Assembly: GCA_019454045.1 (NCBI GenBank)
Contig: SKCR01007813.1
Location: 310,001 to 374,000 of the forward strand
DNA: 64,000 bases
Origin: Zanthoxylum bungeanum
Lineage: Eukaryota > Streptophyta > Magnoliopsida > Sapindales > Rutaceae
Direction of reading: 5' to 3'
Positions 35,093 to 45,004 of the stretch are shown piece by piece. The stretch's first letter is position 1, and every line of letters starts with the position of its first letter. The notes below the pieces were generated by a model, which was not told the DNA's origin, did not search any database, and saw only the letters and a program-made list of their open reading frames with translations. The translations under genes and the position numbers were made by a program.

Positions 35093-35504
35093 CTAACCCG
35101 ACGAAGGACCGGAAAGCACAGAATAAGAACCCAAAATTGGCAAGGCAACATCGGATAAAGGGGCTAATGAGGGCTCACGGTCAATAGATCTGACGGCCAA
35201 ACGACCCACAGCAGGTCAGCGTGGCCCCAAAATTGGCAAGCTGGAGATCGAAATCAAAGAAACAGAAGGGAAAGCGAGGAAGATTGAGGGGGATGAAGAG
35301 GGCAATGGGGAGAGAGGTCAAAGCAAGTCAAACAACAAAGATAAAAGAAGACGGTTGAGAGAAGAAAATGGAAAAGGGAAAACAGATCTGATCTGAAAAC
35401 AGCAAAGGAGTTTAAAAAATCAAGGTTCCAGTCTACCAGGGACGACGGGAATCGCCGAGGAAGAAGGGAGAGTCGAGAGCATTTTTTTGGAATTGTTAAA
35501 GTAA

Positions 35505-35769
35505 TTCTTTGACAACTAATTTTAATTAAGGGATTTCTTTCGTATTAGGTAAAGACAACGGTTATTAATATGTGATTTCTTTCCTATTAGATAAAGACAT
35601 CATTTATAAACTAAAACCGTTGTTAAAACTGATTGTATTTAAAAGTGATTTAAATTCTATTATAAAAGAAACGGTTTAAAATAAAATTGATATCTTTTAC
35701 TTACTAAATCGGTTAATTGGTAAACCGATTTCTTTTAAAGTGTTGGCTATTCCTATTATTGTAGTAGTG
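35505..35769 (+). repeat. Right subterminal repeats of the CACTA element
   Basis: Repeated words related to those at the left end: AAAGACATC, AAACCGTTGTT, AAATCGGTTAATTGG and AAACCGATTTCTTT, ending in the terminal TAGTAGTG. Confidence 0.75.
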
Positions 35770-35878
35770 AATATGCGAAAATTAAACAAACAATTGATAA
35801 ATGAATAATGCATTGTTTTATTTCAAAACACATAAAACTGTTTACATCACATGTAGCTCTAGGGCATACATCCCAACA

Positions 35879-38216
35879 TTACTAACACGGGTCGGTTAGT
35901 CAAATCCGTTAAGACCAGTACATGTCGTATATCGAGACTTGGTCCGATGGTTTACCCCAATGAACCATGAGTCTGGGGAGACTCGTATAGACGTGTAGGT
36001 GTTTATAGTCGTGTAGGTGTTTATAGTCGTGTAGGTGTTTATAGTGGATAAACACTGAATGACTCACCAAAGATTCTTAATAGATGGTACACCAACGTCA
36101 ATAAGAATCTTCTCGGGTTGAGTAACATAGTGGTCCTTCGACTTGAGACACCACTGTGGATGTATGAGACATCTTCCACACTTAGATGGTAGTCACGTCA
36201 CCGATCTATTTAGATCAGACCTCCGCATGTTCGTTGGGTGTGGACCGATCCTCAGGATATCATGTGTGTGTCAAGATAGGATCCGTCAGTTATGTGTACA
36301 GAAAATAGGTAGTCCATATGTGATTAGCAATCAGTTAAATCTATGGCTATAGTATACTTCGGAAGTGAGTTCCGAATGTTATTTATAGATTGCTAATAGA
36401 ATCGTTGACAAGATAATACCTATAGAGATTTGATGTTTACATCTATATCTCTGAGATTATCCGGATACCTGTGACGGAGGGATTATACGTATGCAATGAC
36501 ATCGACCTGTATGATTCAGTGAGTTTATCTGTGGTCGTCACAATTTACGGGTGGGTAAATTAGGGACGCGAAATTGGATTTTGTGACGGATATGCCTGAA
36601 TCTAGAGAGTCTCACTAATGAAATAAATTCGTAGAGCACTCAGGCGACTATTATAAATAATGGTGATTATTTATAAATAGTTTAACTGTTAAACGAAAAA
36701 TACATGCAAATGGGCCGAACCGTCATTTCCTAATTAATGTGTATTTTTATTTAATATATGATATTATTAAATACACATTAATAAATTTTCAAATAAAGGT
36801 ATTTGACATATATCATTTATATATGTATTTGAGATATTTAAAGTAAATATTATATATTTGAGATATTTATATTTGATTAATTAAGTATTTATTTAATTGT
36901 TAAATAATTAATATAATTAAAATATAAATATCTTGTGAAATGATAATTTAGGAAATCATTATTAAATGTAAATTGTTGACTTTACATTAAAGGAAAATGT
37001 TGTCAAAATGGTTTTGACTTCCTAAGATATTTGTTTAAATTGTTTGAAAAATGAAAATATCTTTTTTCCTTTTTTTCCTTGAATTTCGGCCACACCCTTT
37101 ACCATATATAAAGTGTTATATTTTTCATAAGTTTAACCTAGTTCTAAGCCTCCAAAATAAACATGAAAAGTTAGAGAGAAAAAGTGAAGAACCTTGAAGA
37201 ACATCTAAGGAAAAATCTTGGATTTAGTAAGTATTTTCAACTTTCTATTAGAGGGAAATTTGTTCCTTTTGTTCTAGGCTATAACATAGCTTGTTCTTAA
37301 GTTTTTCTACTCTTTCTTGTTTATGTTTTTGAGTGTTGGAAGTTTTGAACATGGGTGTTTGCATGTATGATAGTTAAAGAAAGCTTATAAGTTGTTATTA
37401 AGCATTCTTTTGGTCATTTGATGATCTAGTTGCCATTCTAGAGTTGTTGGGCCACTCATTGATGACCTAGAATTATTCTAGAGTTATTTCAAAGTGGTGA
37501 GACTTATTTGGTGTGGTAGAGACTTGATTGAAACATTGGATTTGTTTAATTTGGTTTAATTTGTTCAATTTGATGAATTTGAAAAATTAGGGTTTATACT
37601 TTTTCCAAATTTGGGGTTTTTCATATATGTGTGTGTAATGATGTATATCAAGTCTGGTGATGATTGGATTTCATCTTGACTTGTTTTGAACAAGATTGGA
37701 CTAAAATGCACAAGTTGGAAACCTTAAGGGCCTTCTCTGCAATTTTGGTTTTTTGTGGGATTTGTGTTGCAATTTGTATTCTCATGTATTGTACATGTTG
37801 GAAATCATTTTAGAACTGATTTGGAATCATCTAAAATTGTATTTGATAATTTGAGGACTAAAATGAACAAAATGCAAACTTATGGGACCCCACGGTAATT
37901 TGGCTAAAATTGTGGTTTTTTGTTGTAATTTGATTTTGACATGTTTGACATGTTGGAAATCATTTTAGAAATGATTTAGAATCATCCAAAATTATATATG
38001 ACAATTTTAGGACTAAAATGATCAATTTGTAAAGTATTGGGGCAATTCGGTAATTACTAAGAAATTTGATTTCTTGTGTAATTTTTCAGAATTTGATAAT
38101 TGGGTAATTAAATAAATAAGTTTATTTAATTGATCCAAGAAAAATTTTGAAATCGTAAAATTTTGATTTTCCGCGTTTCCGCTGCGTTACCGGTATTCCG
38201 CCATAAAACCCCAACA
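35879..38216 (+). repeat. 5' LTR of element A, right piece
   Basis: Resumes with the duplicated TTACT and ends CCCCAACA at 38216. It contains the palindrome block (36203-36216), TTTCGGCCA (37084-37092), TATATAAAG (37105-37113) and GTAAGT (37227-37232). An open frame of 69 codons at 36143-36352 is shared with the other A-family LTRs but is probably not a gene. Confidence 0.92.
35990..36043 (+). repeat. 18-bp triplication in the 5' LTR of A
   Basis: Three adjacent copies of GTCGTGTAGGTGTTTATA (the first with GAC for GTC). The 3' LTR of A and the C, D and F LTRs have one copy, so this expansion is private to this LTR and happened after insertion. Confidence 0.95.
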
Positions 38217-38219
38217 AAA

Positions 38220-38231
38220 TGGTATCAGAGC
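38220..38231 (+). promoter_or_regulatory. Primer binding site of element A
   Basis: TGGTATCAGAGC, three bases after the LTR end; complementary to the 3' end of initiator methionine tRNA as usual for copia elements. Confidence 0.93.
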
Positions 38232-38460
38232 GAGTCTGATTCTTGGCTCCTTGATATGATTGGCCCTTTAAATCTAATTTTTATTCTTGTCTTTGCTTAA
38301 TACATGCATGCTTTAATTTAATTTGATTAAATTTAAAGTGTATGACACTTTATGGAATATCCCCGCTTAATAAGGTTTTAAAGTAACTAGTATTTGGAAT
38401 ACTTGTTTCTTGGTCCGTCTTGTCAATACGGTTTATGAATATTTTTCCGTGACTACATCC

Positions 38461-38760
38461 GAGACTGTGCCTCTGCTGTGAGGGTGTAGCCGATATAGAT
38501 TTATTTATGCCGGATGTATATCATATACTAGATAAATTTAAGCAAAAGCGGAATCCTGAACGTGCCCTAGCTGTCAGGGTTACGCAAGTAGCTTGAGTTT
38601 ATCATTGGCGAGTTTAACCTTGGTACGCCTTCTTGTGAACGTGCCCTAGCTGTCACAACGAGAAATGACCAGGACCGGAACCCTGGAGTCACTATTGAGT
38701 GATTGAAAATGAGTTGTCTACCTGATGAATACGTAGGTGAGACCATGCCTCTGTTGTGAG
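38461..38760 (+). repeat. Four dispersed leader repeats (element A)
   Basis: Copies at 38461 (GAGACTGTGCCTCTGCTGTG), 38558 and 38637 (GAACGTGCCCTAGCTGTCA) and 38739 (GAGACCATGCCTCTGTTGTG). The outer two resemble each other, as do the inner two. They occupy the same places as the repeats in C and D. Confidence 0.85.
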
Positions 38761-41700
38761 TCGAAATATATTCATGGGGTCCACTTCCCATTATGGAATT
38801 CGATTTAATTATTGAATTCTCATTTTTTTTTTCCGTTGGGGATAACGGTATTACGTAAAATAGTGGGAGGTACTGCTAAGTTTAAAAAATTTCATAACTT
38901 AGACAGTGTGTATTATTATGGAAATTATCGTTTGTTTGTTTCCTTATTCTATTGTTTTAATAGAATTGAACTTTTATTCACTGCACGCATATTTTGATAT
39001 GTTATCTGACTTGACTCTTGGTTACAGTTATTCTAGAATAGGTTCTAGATACTATTAGACTAGGATATTATTAGATTGGTCTAAACCATCGGGAACTGTT
39101 GTTCCATTTTTCTTGAAAAATCAAGATGGTTAGTGACTTAGTTTCTAAGTCATGACAGATAATCTAGATAGATATCCCTTTTAGGATATTATTCTGTAGA
39201 GAGAATAGTTTCTTGTGCAGTAAGAATTGACACGAATAAGTTCATGTCTCGAGATTCTTGACTGACATTAGGTATTTGTTTATCTAGTAATGACGTTTCT
39301 TAGCTTTAATGACCTTTAGAGGCAATGTGTCTGACACAATTTGCTAATCAGTTATTTGCAATTGTTGTGAATAGTTGAATGTAAATAGTAAAGCTAAAGA
39401 AAGGAGATGCGTATAGTTGTGTATAGAAAATATCGATTTTCACAATACTACAACTATAGGTATTGGATACCAGATCTCCCGTCTAGTTATTTAAAATATT
39501 AGTTAATGATTGTTTTGATATTTGATATCAGAACTTGCGACTATTGGATAGTTACTTGTTCTTTATAAACAATTGTTATATATTTTAAATATAACTAGTA
39601 GTGTCATTGACGTAGAGATAAACATTAAGAAAAATTATTCGGTAAAGTAAATAATTTAGAACGGTGGTTTATGAGATTTTATCACTTAAGCATTGGATGC
39701 TTATTTCGTATGGTAAAGGATGGTTTGATACAAGATCACACCACATATCCTTATTCATTTAATGAATATTGTATTCGGGAAGGTGATTAAAATCTCGTTT
39801 AACCAATGATTTGTCATTGGACCACCAAATTTATTAAACTGATACATTAGATGTATGTAGTTTAATGAATTGTAATTGCTTAAGATAGTTTTCTTTACTT
39901 CGTAACTTAATTTATGAATTGTCATAACTTAGTTACATGTTTCTGAAGGAACACATATTGAACGTCTTGAAAGTATCAAGAACTTTCAATCTGTTCTGAT
40001 GAAACTTAGATTGAACATTTTTGAATTGTTCAAATATATTCAATCTGAAGTTTTTTGAGAACTCTATCCTTAAAATTCATTACATGTCTTTGAACTGTTC
40101 AAAGATCTTTGATACGATCAAACATATGAATTTAAAGCAATTAGTTCTAAGGTTATTCAGTGAATATGATTCTTATTCAATATTATTCTTCCACAATTCC
40201 ATCTTGATGGAATTGAGTAGTGGGAGCAGTCGAATCTTATATGATTTGATTCATTTGATATTGAATATTACCGAATTAGTTTCAATACTCTTGGGGATAT
40301 GCTCCAGTAACACTAGTTCATCTTTTTAATTTAGGTTCCATTAATTTCTACAGTTACATATATGATATGTATATGTAGAAAATCTGAATCTTGAAAAGTT
40401 TGAGATTTGAATCTTTCTTTTATATAATAGTTATATAATGGAAATTACTTACACCTCGAAGGTATAAGTAAAAGTTTATCGTTTATTCTTTTTAATAGAA
40501 TATTGTACTCTATTTGATAGAATATCTTTCCTACGATCCTAAGTAATAAAATCGTTTTATTACTTGGTGTGTAACATCGGATGTTAACAATTGTAGAAAA
40601 GACTTGACTTATTGAAGTCAAATGTGAGAATGATAAATTATAAATGGAACTACGTAATTAATAAGATGAAACAGCCCTTATACATCTTCTATATAAGTCT
40701 AATAGGATATCAGAATCATTTACGAGTATTTGATACTTAATGGTTCTGTTGTTTTCTTACCGAAGAAAAATATCATATAACTTATAATGGAAGCGATATT
40801 TGATATCGATTCTGGAAGTTCACTATTGAACCATAGATCTAAGATTGTTCGTAGCTTACTACGATCAAGTTTTGAACTTGATTAAGCTTTAATTATGAAT
40901 TAGTTCATGATATGTGCTAATTGTTTGCGGAGCAAAAGCAGTGTGATCTTATTAAAGGTTTGACCTTTATAGTATGACAGTGAGAAAAGTTATACTCAGC
41001 AATCTATTGTAGATTCTGAGAAAACTTGTCTCTAGTCACGCTAATTGAACAATTAAAGATATATTGGTTAATGTTGATATTAAACTGTACATTTTAGCTA
41101 AAGAATGCAAAGTGGCATTTTTGAATGACTTATTCAGATAAGAGATAAGTTGTGATTTCTTTGTTTGAAGAGTTCATTCTGGAATGGCCCTAGAGTTTTT
41201 GTTCTGCTGAGATCGCAGTTTAGTGTGCTAGCTTATAGAGCCTATTGTAGACTCGGATAAGTCTTCCGGAAATCTGTGTTCTCTATTTTTGATATCAGTC
41301 AGATTGTCTGATCTTGTCAAAGTATAGAGAATACATATGTGATTGAAAGGTTAATGGGAGCATACAAATTACTTTCTAGTGTTATATATCCTAACAACAT
41401 TATCATTATTATAGTAATAATGAGATGTTTTTAAGGTAAAAAGTTTACATATGTCTTCTTTACTCCGTGATAGAAGTGAGAGTAGTCTCTCTTATATTTG
41501 ATATAAAGATTTATATATGATATAAAACTTGGAGACTTGTGAGATACTCATATTAGTCGTGCATTAGATATGATCTAATAAATGACATAACAAGGCTATC
41601 TGTATGACAGTTAGTATAACTGTTGGACAGTTATTGTATGTCTTATATACTGTATTCATCTTTCGTAAAAGATAATTTCTTTTTCGAAAGAGTAATTGAT

Positions 41701-42390
41701 TAGAATGTCTAATCAATCTTATGTATCATGGGATGATGACATAATGAATACTTTATTATGTGCGATTAAGATATCGATTTAATCGTATTTGTTACGAGTT
41801 ATTTTGATACCCTGTAGACCATTGAATGGATCTAGAAACATGTTCTTTGTGATCTTTGAGATATTAAGAACAAGTTTATAATTTGTGGAGCATTAATTCT
41901 GCAACCGTTTGAGTCATATTAGTTTTGAGTCTAATTATGACGCTAGATTGTCTACGTCATAAAGAGTCAAAAAAGATGCAGTGAGAGTGTCACAGAAGAT
42001 TCTACTTTTTCAGTGGAATTAGATGCAACTTATGAAGTATTGACTTATGAAATTGCATAGTGACCTTATAAACTAGAAGTTTTATATTGTTGTTGTGCTT
42101 GCGGTTGTCTTCATAGTATTTTGGATTTGATCCCTAAATACTTGGATAACTCAGTAGCTGTAGCACAATACTGATGTAGCATCAGAGTCATATTAATGTA
42201 TAATTTAGATTCTACAAAATATGAATGATGCTGGCTATGGGAAACGATGGAGTTTGTTTGACAAACTCAATATATTATAGCGGACCTACTTCTTGTTGCC
42301 TACCTCTTAAGTGTTAGGTGAGCTTCTGAGAGCCATGAGTATACGATACACATTGAGATGCGTATATGATACCGTGGATTGGCACAAGAG
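38761..42390 (+). pseudogene. Non-coding interior of element A with reverse transcriptase traces
   Basis: About 3.6 kb that aligns with the interior of C. No open frame exceeds about 100 codons. A degraded reverse transcriptase block (KVAFLNDLF followed by a stop) lies near 41115-41150. Nothing recognisable of gag, protease or integrase remains. If it moved, proteins must have come from another copy; element D is the only relative here with a recognisable gag-pol. Confidence 0.6.
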
Positions 42391-42400
42391 CAAGTGGGAG
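42391..42400 (+). promoter_or_regulatory. Polypurine tract of element A
   Basis: CAAGTGGGAG four bases before the 3' LTR start at 42405. Confidence 0.88.
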
Positions 42401-42404
42401 AAAT

Positions 42405-45004
42405 TGTTGGGGTTAGTGCTCAGAGCGCCAATCTGCATCTTATTTATGTCTGATTCATGAATACAATCAATTCATTTTTCCATAATATTACTTATTTATG
42501 GTTGCACCTCTTGTTTTTATATACGTATTCGATCTAATTACGATTAGATTGAAACTAAATGTGGTTTAGTGATATGTATATATCAAACAAAGGCCCGATA
42601 ATATATAATGCAATACACAGTTACAAAGGTAGTTTGTAATTGACATTTGGAAGTGTCACTGCTAAATGTATATTATCAAATATAGTTCATGGTCAAGATT
42701 TACTAACACGGGTCGGTTAGTCAAATCCATTGAGACCAGTACATGTCGTATATCAAGATTTGGTCCGATGGTTTATCCCAATGAACCATGAGTCTGGGGA
42801 GACTCGTATAGACGTGTAGGTGTTTATAGTGGATAAACAATGAACGACTCACCAAAGATTCTTAATAGATGGTAAACCAACGCCAATAAGAATCTTCTCG
42901 GGTTGACTAGCATAGTGGTCATTCGACTTGAGACACCACTGTAGATGTATGAGACATCCTCCACACTTAGATGGCAGTCACGTCACCGATCTATTTAGAT
43001 CAGACCTCCGCATGTTCGTTGGGTGTGGACCGATCCTCAGGATATCCTGTGTGTGTCAATATAGGATCCGTCAGTTCTGTGTACAGAGAATAGGTAGTCC
43101 ATATGTGATTAGCAATCAGTTAAATCTATGGCCATAGTATACTTCGGAACTTAGTTCCAAATGTTATTTATAGATTGCTAATAGAATCGTCGACGGGATA
43201 ATACCTAAAGAGATTTGACGTTTACATCTATATCTCTGGGATTATCCGGATACCTGTGACGGAGGGATTATACGTATGCAATGACCTCGACCTGTATGAT
43301 TCAGTGAGTTTATATGTGGTCGTCATAATTTACGGGTGGGTAAATTATGGATGCGAAATTGGATTTCATGACGGATATGCCTGAATCTAGAGAGTCTCAC
43401 TAATGAAATAAACTCGTAGAGCACTAAGGCGACTATTATAAATAATGGTGATTATTTATAAATCGTTTAACTGTTAAACGAAAAATACATGCAAATGGAC
43501 CGAACCGTCATTTCCTAATTAATGTGTATTTGTATTTAATATATGATATTATTAAATACACATTAATAAATTGTCAAATAAATTTATTTGACATATATCA
43601 TTTATATATGTATTTGAGATATTTAAAGTAAATATAATACATATATTTGAGATATTTATATTTGATTAATTAATTAATTAATTGTTAAATAATTAATATA
43701 ATTAAAATATAAATATCTTGAGAAATGATAAAGTTAGGAAATCATTATTAAGTGTGAATTGTTGACTTTACATTAAACGAAAATGTTGTCAAAATAGTTT
43801 TGACTTCTTAAGATATTTGTTTAAATTGTTTGAAAAATGAAAATATCTTTTTCCTTTATTTTCCTTGAATTTCGGCCACACCCTTTACCATATATAAAGT
43901 GTTATATTTTTCATAAGTTTAACCTAGTTCTAAGCCTCCAAAATAAACATGAAAAGTTAGAGAGAAAAAGTGAAGAACCTTGAAGAACATCTAAGGAAAA
44001 GCTTGGATTTAGTAAGTATTTCCACTTTGCTATTAGAGGGAAATTTGTTCGTTTCGTTCTAGGCTATAAAATAGCTTGTTCTTAAGTTTTTCTACTCTTT
44101 CTTGTTTATGTTTTTGAGTGTTGGAAGTTTTGAACATGGGTGTTTGCATGTATGATAGTTAAAGAAAGCTTATAAGTTGTTATTAAGCATTCTTTTGGTT
44201 ATTTGATGATCTAGTTGCCATTCTAGAGTTGCTGGGCCACTCATTGATGACCTAGAATTGTTCTAGAGTTATTTCAAACTAGGGAGACTTATTTGGTGTG
44301 GTAGAGACTTGATTGAAACATTGGATTTGTTTAATTTGGTTTAATTTGTTCAATTTGATGAATTTGAAAAATTAGGGTTTATACCTTTTCCAAATTTGGG
44401 GCTTTTCATACATGTGTTGTGTAATGATGTATATATGATGTATATCAAGTTTTGTGATGATTGGATTTCATCTTGACTTGTTTTGAACAAGATTGGACTA
44501 AAATGCACAAGTTGAAAACCTTAAGGGCCTTCTCGGCAATTTTGGTTTTTTGTGGGATTTGTGTTGCAATTTGTATTCTCATATATTGTACATGTTGGAA
44601 ATCATTTTAGAACTGATTTGGAATCATCTAAAATTGTATTTGACAATTTGAGGACTAAAATGAACAAAATGCAAACTTATGGGACCCCACGATAATTTGG
44701 CTAAAATTGTGGTTTTTGTTGCAAGTTGATTTTGACATGTTGGACATGTTGGAAATCATTTTAGAAATGATTTAGAATCATCCAAAATTGTATTTGACAA
44801 TTTTAGGACTAAAATGATCAATTTGCAAAGTATTGGGGCATTTCGGTAATTACTAAGAAATTTGATTTCTTGTGTAATTTTTCAGAATTTGATAATTGGG
44901 TAATTAAATAAATAAGTTTATTTAATTGATCCAAGAAAAATTTTGAAATCGGATAATTTTGATTTTCCGCTGCGTTACCGGTATTCCGCCATAAAACCCC
45001 AACA
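42405..45004 (+). repeat. 3' LTR of element A
   Basis: 2600 bp from TGTTGGGGTTAGTGCTC to CCCCAACA, uninterrupted. Contains the palindrome block (42988-43001), TTTCGGCCA (43870-43878), TATATAAAG (43891-43899) and GTAAGT (44012-44017). It is the best reference copy of this LTR family in the window. Confidence 0.93.

Larger units (their letters stand above)
32437..35769. mobile_element. Non-autonomous CACTA (En/Spm) transposon, 3.3 kb
   Basis: Ends are CACTACTGCAATAA at the left and TTATTGTAGTAGTG at the right, inverted repeats with two mismatches in 14. They are flanked by the 3-bp duplication AAT (32434-32436 and 35770-35772); the uninterrupted target is visible in the other LTR of B at about 24592. 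Short motifs containing GATGTC/GACATC and ACCGATTTC are repeated within a few hundred bases of both ends, as expected of transposase-binding subterminal repeats. No transposase domain was found, so mobility would need an enzyme from elsewhere. It carries Ulp1-like exons and a LINE ORF1 fragment on the minus strand. Confidence 0.93.
22312..35878 (-). mobile_element. Copia LTR retrotransposon B, interrupted by a CACTA element
   Basis: LTRs at 22312-24701 and 30122-35878 (the latter split by the CACTA element), polypurine tract at the left and primer site at the right: minus strand. Perfect target duplication TTACT on both sides (22307-22311, 35879-35883) inside the 5' LTR of A. The two LTRs are very similar apart from a deletion of about 33 bp in the left copy near 23800. 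The interior keeps gag, integrase, reverse transcriptase and RNase H, but the zinc knuckle and protease catalytic region are not found and several stops are present. Confidence 0.95.
30122..35878 (-). repeat. 5' LTR of element B, split by the CACTA transposon
   Basis: Starts TGTTGGAAACGC and ends ACATCCCAACA on the plus strand. Removing the CACTA insertion and its 3-bp duplication leaves about 2421 bp, which aligns with 22312-24701. Confidence 0.93.
22012..45004 (+). mobile_element. Copia-derived LTR element A, interrupted by element B
   Basis: 5' LTR 22012-38216 (split by B), primer site 38220, interior with no long open frame, polypurine tract 42391 and 3' LTR 42405-45004. Target duplications are AGTCA (22007-22011) and AGTCC (45005-45009), within the LTR of C. 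The 5' LTR begins TATTGGGG where the 3' LTR has TGTTGGGG, a change at the terminal dinucleotide. Without insertions the LTRs are about 2633 and 2600 bp. The two LTRs differ at several percent of sites in places, so this is older than B. Solo LTR F belongs to the same family. Confidence 0.92.

Noticed and set aside
38220..38231. Part of a tRNA gene
   Set aside because: The 12 bases are complementary to a tRNA end and sit just inside an LTR; no cloverleaf can be formed from the flanks. It is a primer site, as at 49960 and 13554.
40021..40329. 102-codon frame in the interior of element A
   Set aside because: The homologous region of C has no matching frame, and the composition (Ile, Leu, Asn, Ser) reflects AT-rich DNA.
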